A stretch of DNA of 61,842 nt from Nocardia carnea (lineage in GTDB: Bacteria > Actinomycetota > Actinomycetes > Mycobacteriales > Mycobacteriaceae). The stretch lies in assembly GCF_029868325.1 (NCBI RefSeq), contig NZ_JARWNW010000308.1:1-61842 (forward strand). Direction: 5' to 3'. Positions 24,429 to 35,065 of this stretch are shown piece after piece. Positions within the stretch are counted from its first letter, which is position 1, and the number at the start of each line of letters is the position of its first letter. Under the pieces are notes generated by a model. It worked only from the letters and a program-made list of their open reading frames with translations, did no database searches and was not told where the DNA came from. The position numbers were made by a program, and so were the translations under genes.

Positions 24429-24893
24429 CTATGAATCTAGCGCGGCGAGCGCTTTCTCCCAAGCCGCCTGGTCACGGGGCTCTCCGGGGCCGTTCATCTC
24501 CGCGAAACGGATGATTCCTTCGCGGTCCACGACGAAGGTGCCGCGGTTGGCGAAGCCCGTCACGTCATTGAAGACGCCGTAGTCCTGTGCGATTTTGCCG
24601 TGCGGCCAGAAGTCCGACAGCAGCGGGAAGGTGTAGCCCTGTTCGGCGGCCCAGATCTTGTGGGTCGGCGGGGGGCCCACCGAGATCGCGATGATCTCGG
24701 CGTTGTCGTTCTGGAAGCGCGGCAGTTCGTCGCGGACCTTGCACAGCTCGCCCTGGCAGATGCCGGTGAAGGCGAGCGGGTAGAACACGATCAGGACGTT
24801 CTTCTTGCCGCGGTAATCCGACAACGAGACTTCCTGATTGTTCTGGTCCTTGAGGGTGAACTCCGGCGCCTGTGTGCCTACCTCGAGGGGCAT
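24429..24893 (-). CDS. ahpE: AhpE-type peroxiredoxin with an added cysteine
   Basis: This 154-residue thiol peroxidase reduces hydrogen peroxide, organic peroxides or peroxynitrite. The active site YPLAFTGICQGELC holds the peroxidatic Cys46. A second cysteine at 51 replaces the Asp I recall in M. tuberculosis AhpE, giving the C-x4-C spacing of BCP-type two-cysteine enzymes. IRFAEMNGPGEPRDQAAW closes the fold. ATG 24893 gives the canonical MPLEVGTQAPEFTL start. Position next to DUF3052 and aceE matches Rv2238c. Confidence 0.93.
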   Translation of the reverse strand: MPLEVGTQAPEFTLKDQNNQEVSLSDYRGKKNVLIVFYPLAFTGICQGELCKVRDELPRFQNDNAEIIAISVGPPPTHKIWAAEQGYTFPLLSDFWPHGKIAQDYGVFNDVTGFANRGTFVVDREGIIRFAEMNGPGEPRDQAAWEKALAALDS

Positions 24894-24957
24894 GGGTATC
24901 CTCCGAATCTCCTGCCGCGCACCTGTTACCCGGGTGCGCGGCACAGCTGTGGGCGGC

Positions 24958-25380
24958 TCAGCGCTGTTTGGTCGGTGCCTTGGGCTGCACCAGCCGGCTG
25001 GCCGACCATTCACCGAGTTTGATCGCCGAGGTCTGGGTGAGCCCCGCCGTCGGCGCGGATTCGGCGATCTCACTGGGATCGACGTGCCCGTCGTTACCGG
25101 TTTTCGGGGTCAGCACCCAGATGAAGCCGTCGTCGGCCAGCGGGCCGATCGCCTCCATCAGTTCGTCGACCAGGTCGCCGTCGCCGTCCCGCCACCACAG
25201 CAGGACGACATCGATGACCTCGTCGGAATCTTCGTCCAGCAGTTCACTGCCGGCGGTCTCCTCGACGTCGGCCCGTAGGTCGTCGTTGGTGTCCTCGTCC
25301 CAGCCCAGCTCCTGGACAACCATTCCGTGGGTGATGCCAAGCTTCTGAGCGAAATTCTGATCGTCCGCCGCGGCGACCAC
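24958..25380 (-). CDS. DUF3052 acidic protein
   Basis: This 140-residue cytoplasmic protein is strongly acidic (GWDEDTNDDLRADVEE, LLDEDSDEVIDVVLLWWRDGDGDL) and matches DUF3052, the Rv2239c-like family found beside ahpE in mycolic-acid bacteria. No function is established. GTG 25380 has GAGGAGG eight bases upstream, a strong site. It is likely co-transcribed with ahpE, 64 bases downstream. The AT-rich segment around 25400-25440 probably holds the promoter. Confidence 0.88.
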   Translation of the reverse strand: MVAAADDQNFAQKLGITHGMVVQELGWDEDTNDDLRADVEETAGSELLDEDSDEVIDVVLLWWRDGDGDLVDELMEAIGPLADDGFIWVLTPKTGNDGHVDPSEIAESAPTAGLTQTSAIKLGEWSASRLVQPKAPTKQR

Positions 25381-25510
25381 GGTGGCGTCCTCCTCAACTC
25401 CCGACTACAAGATATCTGCAAGCGAACATGGTTATCGGCCCTAACGCAAGCCGATCGGGTAGATCGAATTTCTGATGTCGCGACAAAAGCCTGGTGACGG
25501 GCGTTCGAGG

Positions 25511-26065
25511 TCATCCGGGGCAGGCATCGCGTACCGCGTTGCGCGCGTCGTTCACGCGCTTGCTCGCATCGTTGAGCGGTCCGACGGGGGAGGTATAGGT
25601 CATCTCCCGGGTCGCCTGGGACAGGGCGCGGGCCGCGTTGACGTAGTCGGTGAATTTCGCCTTCAGATCCTCGGGCAGATTCGTGCCGGCGGCGTTCACG
25701 CCGCCTTCGACCTGATCGGCGGCACCGTCGAGTGCGGTGACCGCGGCGTCACGTTTGGCGTCGTAGTCGGGCGCGTTGCTGTCGTGGGCGTCGACGAACT
25801 CGTTGTACTTGGTGACGCCGGTGCCGGTGGTGCCGGGGAACAGGCCGCAGTTGTCGGCGATGGCCTTGTCGCGGGCGGCCGCGATCTGCGAGGACGTGGC
25901 GGCAGCGGACGAAGAGGAGGCGAAACTGCGGTAGGCGGTGGCTTCGGCGGCGTTGGGTGTCGCGACGCCTTCGATCTGGTTCGCGCAACCCGCCAGGGTC
26001 GCGCCGGTGACCAGTGCCGCCGCGGCGCAAATCAGCCCGAATCGGCGCGGGTCCAGCCCTTGCAT
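25511..26065 (-). CDS. Exported lipoprotein of unknown function
   Basis: This 184-residue protein has a basic start, a hydrophobic signal (FGLICAAAALVTGATLAGC) and lipobox LAGC, so it should be lipid-anchored outside the membrane. The mature part is Ala-rich and mostly helical, with cysteines at NCGLFPG and DACPG that could form a disulfide. It occupies the place of Rv2240c between DUF3052 and aceE, but I cannot confirm homology. It diverges from aceE with about 200 bases between them. Confidence 0.8.
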   Translation of the reverse strand: MQGLDPRRFGLICAAAALVTGATLAGCANQIEGVATPNAAEATAYRSFASSSSAAATSSQIAAARDKAIADNCGLFPGTTGTGVTKYNEFVDAHDSNAPDYDAKRDAAVTALDGAADQVEGGVNAAGTNLPEDLKAKFTDYVNAARALSQATREMTYTSPVGPLNDASKRVNDARNAVRDACPG

Positions 26066-26267
26066 CGTCCTCCGACTCCTCGGTTACCACTGCGTAGCCC
26101 TGCCTGTCGAACGGTACTGGATGGGCGGCTGACATGATGATGTGGGACGCGCCACGCAAGGACGCGGGCGCGCCCGGAACTAGTCGTCACGGGTGACCTG
26201 CACACCAGCGGGCCATCCGGGGTCACCGAAGCCATCAGCTCGACCACCCCCTGTACGAGGAGCAGTT

Positions 26268-29120
<2,853 letters not shown>

Positions 29121-29130
29121 CGACAACTCG

Positions 29131-30465
29131 ATGATCGAACGCAGACCACCGCGACCTCGCCGGGTCACCGACGGCTCCGCTGCGAACGAGGTATACCTGC
29201 CGACCGGCGCCCTGTCGCCGAACCGGCAGACCCGCGACCCCTTACCGGACACACTGCTGCGACGCGTCAAGCAGTTCTCCGGACGGCTGTCCACCGAAGC
29301 CGTGGGGTCGATGCAGGACCGGTTGCCGTTCTTCGCCGATCTGGACGCCGCGCAGCGCGCGGGTGTGCAGATGCTGGTGCAGACCGCGGTGGTCAACTTC
29401 CTGGAATGGCTCCAGGACCCGGACAGCGATATCCGGTTCAGCCTGGACGCCTTCCAGGTGATTCCGCAGGACCTGGCGCGGCGGCTGACGCTGCGCCAGA
29501 CCGTGGACATGGTGCGGGTGGCCATGGAGTTCTTCGAACAGTGGCTACCCGCGCTGGCGCGTAACGATCGCCAGCTGGTGGCGCTCACCGAGGCGGTGCT
29601 GCGGTACGGGCGTGAGCTCGGGTTCGCGGCCGCCTCGGTGTACGCCAGTGCCGCCGAATCCCGGGGCGCGTGGGATACCCGCCTGGAGGCGCTGGTGGTC
29701 GACGCGGTGGTGCGCGGGGACACCGGCCCGGACATGCTTTCCCGGGCCGCCACGTTGAACTGGGACGCCACTGCGCCCGCCACCGTGCTGGTGGGCACCC
29801 CGCCGCTGGATCAGGGCATCTCGGTGGTCGGGGCGGTGCACACCATCGCGGCCCGGCACGGCCGGGCTGCGCTCGCGGTCGTGCAGGGTTCGCGGCTGGT
29901 GATGGTGGTGAGCGGCCATCTCGGTGACGCCCCGCACTCCTCGCCGTTCATGGACGATCTGCTCACCGAGGCGTTCTCCGACGGTCCCGTGGTGATCGGG
30001 CCGACCACCCGTACCCTGGGCGCGGCCCACAGCAGCGCACTGGAGGCGCTGGCCGGTATGGAGGCCGTCATCGGGTGGCGGGACGCGCCGCGACCTGTGC
30101 ATGCGATGGAACTGTTGCCCGAACGCGCCCTGCTCGGCGATCGAGCTGCGGTGGACGCACTTGTCGAGTACCTTGTCCTTCCGTTGGCTTCGGCCGGATC
30201 CGCACTCGCGGACACTCTCGATGCCTACCTGGAATGCGGCGGTGCGGTCGAGATGTGTGCTCGGCAACTGTACGTTCATCCAAATACTGTGCGTTATCGC
30301 CTGAAGCGCATCAGCGAGGTCACCGGCCGGGATCCGCTCAACCCGCGGGACTCCTACGTGCTGCGAATCGCCGCCACAGTGGGTCGGTTGACACGAACTC
30401 GTAACGAACCGTCAACACCCGCCTCAGAGGAATCTTTTGTCCCGATGGACAAAGATGGGCTGTAA
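29131..30465 (+). CDS. mabR: PucR-type activator of mycolic-acid synthesis genes
   Basis: This 444-residue regulator resembles MabR (Rv2242), which I recall binds the fabD promoter and controls the FAS-II operon. Conserved parts include LPFFADLDAAQRAGVQMLVQTAVVNFLEW, LRQTVDMVRVAMEFFEQWLPAL and VVDAVVRGDTGPDMLSRAATLNWD. The C-terminal PucR helix-turn-helix is LDAYLECGGAVEMCARQLYVHPNTVRYRLKRI. ATG 29131 is chosen; ATG 29110 overlaps the end of aceE and is possible. It is followed by the inverted repeat at 30504-30530 and fabD. Confidence 0.9.
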   Translation: MIERRPPRPRRVTDGSAANEVYLPTGALSPNRQTRDPLPDTLLRRVKQFSGRLSTEAVGSMQDRLPFFADLDAAQRAGVQMLVQTAVVNFLEWLQDPDSDIRFSLDAFQVIPQDLARRLTLRQTVDMVRVAMEFFEQWLPALARNDRQLVALTEAVLRYGRELGFAAASVYASAAESRGAWDTRLEALVVDAVVRGDTGPDMLSRAATLNWDATAPATVLVGTPPLDQGISVVGAVHTIAARHGRAALAVVQGSRLVMVVSGHLGDAPHSSPFMDDLLTEAFSDGPVVIGPTTRTLGAAHSSALEALAGMEAVIGWRDAPRPVHAMELLPERALLGDRAAVDALVEYLVLPLASAGSALADTLDAYLECGGAVEMCARQLYVHPNTVRYRLKRISEVTGRDPLNPRDSYVLRIAATVGRLTRTRNEPSTPASEESFVPMDKDGL

Positions 30466-30503
30466 CGGCTGGGAACCTTCCGCCGATCCGGACACCCCAC
30501 GCG

Positions 30504-30530
30504 GGCTTTTGTGGGGACCATACAAAAGCC
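30504..30530 (+). promoter_or_regulatory. Perfect inverted repeat in the fabD promoter, probable MabR operator
   Basis: GGCTTTTGT (30504-30512) and ACAAAAGCC (30522-30530) are perfectly inverted around nine bases, 63 bases before fabD. I recall TTTTGT-N9-ACAAAA as the reported MabR binding motif in mycobacteria; the core and spacer agree. It could alternatively act as a terminator for mabR, but the 9-base spacer and position favour an operator. Confidence 0.8.
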
Positions 30531-30593
30531 GTCCGCAAGCTCTATTCACGTCGACATCTCGCGAAAGCGGCTTCACAGTGTTTTCTTAGGTAC

Positions 30594-31508
30594 GTGATCG
30601 CGTTGTTCGCCCCTGGACAGGGCTCTCAGACACCCGGCATGCTCGCGCCTTGGCTCGACCTGCCGGGCGCGCATGACCGCCTCGCACTGTGGTCGAAGGA
30701 ATCGGGTCTGGATCTGGTCCGGCTCGGGACCGAGGCGACCGCCGAAGAGATCACCGACACCGCGGTGACCCAGCCGCTCGTGGTCGCGGCCGCACTGCTC
30801 GCCTTCGCCGAAATCGGTGAGAGCCGGACACCGGCCGACACCATCGTGGCCGGCCATTCGGTGGGTGAACTCGCCGCCGCCGCGGTCGCCGGAGTGATCT
30901 CCGCCGACCAAGCGGTTACGCTGGCTGCTATCCGCGGTGCCGAAATGGCGAAGGCGTGCGCGCTGGAACCCACCGGTATGTCCGCGGTGCTCGGTGGCGA
31001 CGAGGCCGCCGTGCTGGCCCGGCTCGAAGAACTGGAGCTGGTGCCCGCCAACCGCAATGCCACCGGACAGATCGTCGCGGCCGGTCGGCTCGATGCCCTG
31101 GCCGAACTGGCGGCGAACCCGCCGGAGAAGGCACGAGTGCGGGCCCTGCCGGTGGCGGGCGCGTTCCACACCGAGTTCATGGCACCGGCCCAGCAGGCGG
31201 TAGCGGCGGCGATCGCCGAGATCACCCCGCACGAACCCACCCGGACACTGTTGTCCAACGCCGACGGTAAGCCGGTCGAATCCGGCGCCGACGCGGTGGC
31301 TAAGCTCGCCGCGCAGGTCACCCGGCCCGTCCGGTGGGATCTGTGCACCGAAACCGTCCGGCAGGCCGGCGTTTCGGCGGTGGCGGAGCTGCCACCGGCG
31401 GGAACCCTCGTCGGCATTGCCAAACGGGAGCTCAAGGGCACCCCGAACCTGGCGCTGAAAACCCCCGAGGACATCCCCGCGCTGGCCGGGCTCACGGGCT
31501 CCGGCTAG
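30594..31508 (+). CDS. fabD: Malonyl-CoA:ACP transacylase
   Basis: This 304-residue enzyme transfers malonyl from CoA to AcpM for FAS-II elongation. The nucleophile is Ser89 in GHSVG, preceded by FAPGQGSQTPGML at the N-terminus; ALPVAGAFHTEFM carries the catalytic histidine. GTG 30594 gives the canonical start. It is the first gene of fabD-acpM-kasA-accD6, with the operator-like repeat upstream. The 128 bases to acpM hold no other gene. Confidence 0.95.
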   Translation: MIALFAPGQGSQTPGMLAPWLDLPGAHDRLALWSKESGLDLVRLGTEATAEEITDTAVTQPLVVAAALLAFAEIGESRTPADTIVAGHSVGELAAAAVAGVISADQAVTLAAIRGAEMAKACALEPTGMSAVLGGDEAAVLARLEELELVPANRNATGQIVAAGRLDALAELAANPPEKARVRALPVAGAFHTEFMAPAQQAVAAAIAEITPHEPTRTLLSNADGKPVESGADAVAKLAAQVTRPVRWDLCTETVRQAGVSAVAELPPAGTLVGIAKRELKGTPNLALKTPEDIPALAGLTGSG

Positions 31509-31636
31509 CGTGCCTGCGGCCGAGTTTCCACCCGTTCGCGGCGGGAACCCGGCACCGGGCGGCGTAACCGTTCGCCGGCCCGGCCCGAAGTACCAAGTAA
31601 AGCCCTACCCGAGAAAAACAAGAAGGGAGCCACGAA

Positions 31637-31939
31637 GTGGCCGCTCTGACCCAGGAACAAATCGTCGAGGAACTCGGCAAGATCATCGAAGAGGTGACCG
31701 GTATCGAGCCCTCCGAGGTAACGATGGAGAAGTCCTTCGTCGATGACCTGGACATCGATTCGCTGTCGATGGTCGAGATCGCGGTGCAGATGGAGGACAA
31801 GTACGGCGTCAAGATTCCCGACGAGGATCTCGCCAGCCTGAAGACCGTCGGCGATTCCGTCGCCTACGTCCAGAAGCTCGAGGCCGAGAACTCCGAGATG
31901 GCCGCCGAGCTCAAGGCCAAGTTCGACAACGCCGAGTAG
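31637..31939 (+). CDS. acpM: Meromycolate-extension acyl carrier protein
   Basis: This 100-residue acidic carrier protein is phosphopantetheinylated at Ser42 in DLDIDSLSMVE. The C-terminal extension (KLEAENSEMAAELKAKFDNAE) is longer than in ordinary AcpP and characteristic of AcpM. GTG 31637 has GAAGGGAG upstream. It carries growing meromycolate chains for FabD and KasA and is ten bases upstream of kasA. Confidence 0.95.
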   Translation: MAALTQEQIVEELGKIIEEVTGIEPSEVTMEKSFVDDLDIDSLSMVEIAVQMEDKYGVKIPDEDLASLKTVGDSVAYVQKLEAENSEMAAELKAKFDNAE

Positions 31940-31949
31940 GGCCGACACC

Positions 31950-33200
31950 GTGACCACTCCTTCCACCCTGAACGGGAACTTCCCCAACGTCGTCGTCACC
32001 AGCCTGGCGGCGTCCACGTCCATCGCGGGAGATGTCGATGCGACGTGGAAGGGCCTCCTCAACGGCGAGAGCGGTATCGACGTTCTCGAGGACTCCTTCG
32101 TCGAGGAATACGACCTTCCGGTTCGTATCGGCGGCCACCTGAAGGTGTCGCCGGACAGCCTGCTGAGCCGGGTCGAGATCCGGCGGATGGCCTACGTCGA
32201 GCGGCTCGCCACCGTGCTGGGCCGTGAGGTCTGGCGCAATGCGGGCAGCCCGGAGGTCGATCCGGACCGGTTGGGTGTGGCCATCGGCACTGGACTAGGT
32301 GGCGGTGACGCGCTCATCGATTCGGTCGACAAACTGAAGAACGGTGGTTATCGCAAGATCTCGCCGCTCGCTGTTCAGATGGTCATGCCGAACGGGCCGT
32401 CCGCCGTCGTCGGTCTCGAGCTGCAGGCCCGGGCGGGAGTGGTCACTCCGGTCTCGGCATGCTCGTCCGGTTCGGAGGGCATCGCGAACGCGTGGCGGAT
32501 GATCGTCATGGGTGACGCCGATATGGTCGTCACCGGCGGCGTCGAGGGTTTCATCGACGCGGTGCCGATCGCGGCGTTCACCATGATGCGCGCCATGAGC
32601 ACCCGCAACGACGATCCGAAGGGCGCCTCGCGTCCGTTCGACAAGGATCGTGACGGTTTCGTCTTCGGTGAGGCCGGCGCGCTCATGGTTCTGGAAACCG
32701 AGGAACACGCCAAGGCGCGTGGTGCCACCATCCACGCTCGCCTGCTCGGCGCGGGGATCACCTCCGACGGTTTCCACCTGGTCGCCCCCGACCCCGAGGG
32801 CACCGGCGCCGCCCGCGCCATGACCCGGGCCATGCAGACCGCGGGGCTGTCCAAGCAGGACATCACCCATATCAACGCGCATGCCACCGCGACCCCGATC
32901 GGCGATACCGCCGAGGCCAACGCGATCAACAAGGCCGTCGGCAACCACGCCTCGGTGTACGCGCCCAAATCGGCGCTGGGGCATTCGATCGGCGCCGTCG
33001 GTGCGCTGGAATCGGTGCTCACCGTGATGGCTATCCGGGACGGTATCGTGCCGCCCACCCTGAACCTGGACAACCAGGATCCCGAGATCGACCTCGATGT
33101 GGTGCACGGCGAAGCCCGCCGCCAGGAAATCGAGTACGCGATCAACAATTCGTTCGGTTTCGGTGGGCACAATGTCGCGCTCGCCTTCGGCCGGGCCTGA
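31950..33200 (+). CDS. kasA: Beta-ketoacyl-ACP synthase of FAS-II
   Basis: This 416-residue condensing enzyme elongates acyl-AcpM with malonyl-AcpM. The nucleophile is Cys171 in TPVSACSSGSEG, the same number as in M. tuberculosis KasA. INAHATATPIGD and SALGHSIGAVGA supply the catalytic histidines and lysine. The start is GTG 31950. It is the only KAS gene in the operon: the kasB that follows in M. tuberculosis is absent, and the junction is a doubtful homopolymer region. KasA rather than KasB is chosen from overall pattern and position. Confidence 0.93.
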   Translation: MTTPSTLNGNFPNVVVTSLAASTSIAGDVDATWKGLLNGESGIDVLEDSFVEEYDLPVRIGGHLKVSPDSLLSRVEIRRMAYVERLATVLGREVWRNAGSPEVDPDRLGVAIGTGLGGGDALIDSVDKLKNGGYRKISPLAVQMVMPNGPSAVVGLELQARAGVVTPVSACSSGSEGIANAWRMIVMGDADMVVTGGVEGFIDAVPIAAFTMMRAMSTRNDDPKGASRPFDKDRDGFVFGEAGALMVLETEEHAKARGATIHARLLGAGITSDGFHLVAPDPEGTGAARAMTRAMQTAGLSKQDITHINAHATATPIGDTAEANAINKAVGNHASVYAPKSALGHSIGAVGALESVLTVMAIRDGIVPPTLNLDNQDPEIDLDVVHGEARRQEIEYAINNSFGFGGHNVALAFGRA

Positions 33201-33235
33201 CGGCCTTCCGGACCTGATCGAATAGTTCGACGACC

Positions 33236-33326
33236 CGAAGCGGGGGGGGGGGGCGCGACCGGGGGGGCCGCCCGCCGTGGTGGGGAGAAAGGGGCGGCGG
33301 GCGGCGCGCCCCCCCCCGCTTCGTGT
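33236..33326. other. Hairpin arms around G and C homopolymers between kasA and accD6
   Basis: The left flank CGAAGC is followed by 13 G; the right flank is a run of nine C followed by GCTTCG. The flanks are inverted repeats, so a real hairpin is likely here. The purine-rich centre with further G runs is suspicious. Rightward reads failing into G and leftward reads failing into G (seen as C) would produce exactly this pattern. True sequence between the arms is unknown. Confidence 0.55.
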
Positions 33327-33378
33327 TTCGACACCTGTGGCCCGTGCCTCGGCCACACATCATCGAGGAGAGAACGCG

Positions 33379-34812
33379 ATGACAACCATGGCTCCGGCCC
33401 GCCACGAGGAAACCGCGACCGACCCGCGCGATCCGCTCGGCCGGCTGCAACGCTTCTTCGATCCCGGCACGGTGCTACCCCTGCATCCGCGGGACAAGTC
33501 GGGTGTGCTCGCCGCGGTCGGTGAGGTGGACGGTGTGCGGACGGTCGCCTACTGCTCGGATGCCACCGTGATGGGCGGTGCGATGGGTGTCGAGGGCTGC
33601 AAGCACATCGTCGCCGCCATCGATACCGCCATCGACTCCGGTGTGCCGGTGGTCGGCCTATGGCATTCCGGTGGGGCCCGCCTTGCCGAGGGCGTCGAGG
33701 CCCTGCACGCCGTCGGACAGGTCTTCGAGGCCATGGTCCGCGCGTCCGGCCTGGTACCGCAGATCTCGGTGGTGCTCGGATTCGCCGCCGGTGGCGCCGC
33801 CTACGGGCCCGCCCTCACCGATATCGTGATCATGGCGCCCGAGGGTCGCGTGTTCGTCACCGGCCCCGACGTGGTGCGCAGCGTCACCGGGGAACAGGTC
33901 GATATGGCCACACTCGGTGGCCCCGACACCCACGGCAAGAAATCCGGCGTCACCCATATCGTCGCCGACGACGAAGCCGATGCCGTGCACCGGGCGCGCC
34001 GCCTGGTCTCGATGTTCGCCGAACAGGGCGAATTCGACCCGGTCGCCGCCGAACACGGCAATGTCGATCTACAGGCCATGCTGCCGGAATCGGCCAAACG
34101 CGCCTACGACGTGAAACCGATCGTGCACGAACTGCTCGACAACGTCGACGGCGAATCCAGCTTCGAAGAACTGCAGGGCGGTTACGCCCGCTCCATGGTC
34201 ACCGGCCTCGGCCGGCTCGCCGGGCGCACCGTCGGTGTGCTGGCGAACAACCCGCTGCGGCTCGGTGGCTGCCTCGATTCCAAGAGTGCGGAGAAAGCGG
34301 CCCGGTTCGTCCGGCTCTGCGATGCGTTCGGTATCCCGCTGGTCGTGATCACCGATGTCCCCGGCTACCTGCCCGGTGTGGGCCAGGAATGGGACGGTGT
34401 GGTGCGCCGCGGCGCAAAACTGCTGCACGCCTTCGCCGAGGCCCGGGTGCCGCGGGTCACGCTGGTCACCCGCAAGATCTACGGCGGTGCCTACATCGCG
34501 ATGAACGCCCGCTCGCTCGGCGCCACCGCGGTCTACGCCTGGCCCGGCTCGGAGGTCGCGGTGATGGGCGCCAAGGCCGCCGTCGGCATCCTGCACAAGA
34601 AGGCCCTGGCCGCCGCGCCGGAAGAAGAGCGCGACGCGCTGCACGAACGGCTCACCGCCGAACACGAGGCCATCGCCGGCGGTGTCGAACGGGCGCTGTC
34701 GATCGGTGTGGTGGACAAGGTGATCGATCCGGCCGAGACCCGCAGCGTGATCGCCGCGGCCCTGGCGTCCGCTCCCTCGCGGCCGAGCCACCACAAGAAC
34801 ATCCCGCTGTGA
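33379..34812 (+). CDS. accD6: Acetyl/propionyl-CoA carboxylase beta subunit
   Basis: This 477-residue carboxyltransferase works with a biotin-carrying alpha subunit encoded elsewhere to make malonyl-CoA for FAS. It has the two crotonase-fold halves, with VVGLWHSGGARLAEGVEALHAVGQVFEAMVRASG, SVVLGFAAGGAAYGPALTDIVIM, the RLGGCLDSKSAEKAARFVRLCDAFGIPLVVITDVPGYLPG segment and KIYGGAYIAMNARSLGA. ATG 33379 follows GAGGAGAGAACGCG. Its place at the end of the kasA operon identifies it as AccD6 rather than AccD4 or AccD5. Confidence 0.93.
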   Translation: MTTMAPARHEETATDPRDPLGRLQRFFDPGTVLPLHPRDKSGVLAAVGEVDGVRTVAYCSDATVMGGAMGVEGCKHIVAAIDTAIDSGVPVVGLWHSGGARLAEGVEALHAVGQVFEAMVRASGLVPQISVVLGFAAGGAAYGPALTDIVIMAPEGRVFVTGPDVVRSVTGEQVDMATLGGPDTHGKKSGVTHIVADDEADAVHRARRLVSMFAEQGEFDPVAAEHGNVDLQAMLPESAKRAYDVKPIVHELLDNVDGESSFEELQGGYARSMVTGLGRLAGRTVGVLANNPLRLGGCLDSKSAEKAARFVRLCDAFGIPLVVITDVPGYLPGVGQEWDGVVRRGAKLLHAFAEARVPRVTLVTRKIYGGAYIAMNARSLGATAVYAWPGSEVAVMGAKAAVGILHKKALAAAPEEERDALHERLTAEHEAIAGGVERALSIGVVDKVIDPAETRSVIAAALASAPSRPSHHKNIPL

Positions 34813-34830
34813 CGCGGTAGATGCCTTGTG

Positions 34831-34863
34831 GAGGGCCCCGGAGCGAGTTGCTCCGGGGCCCTC
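34831..34863 (+). terminator. Strong hairpin terminator of the FAS-II operon
   Basis: GAGGGCCCCGGAGC (34831-34844) and its perfect complement GCTCCGGGGCCCTC (34850-34863) form a 14-bp stem with a GAGTT loop, 18 bases after the accD6 stop. There is no T-tract. Confidence 0.8.
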
Positions 34864-35065
34864 GCTGCCTGTGACGGGCCTTCGAACCGCGATCGCGGAT
34901 CTGCCGCCGAATAGCTGCAGTGCACGAGACCAGGGCATTGTTCATCAATTCGGCGGACAGGCAGGGCGTAACCAGTGTTCGCTCGTTCCTCGACCCGGTT
35001 CCGCCCGCACAGCTGATAATTCCGAAATGGCCGGGTTCGCGGCCTGCGTGGACAAGAATGCGCGC

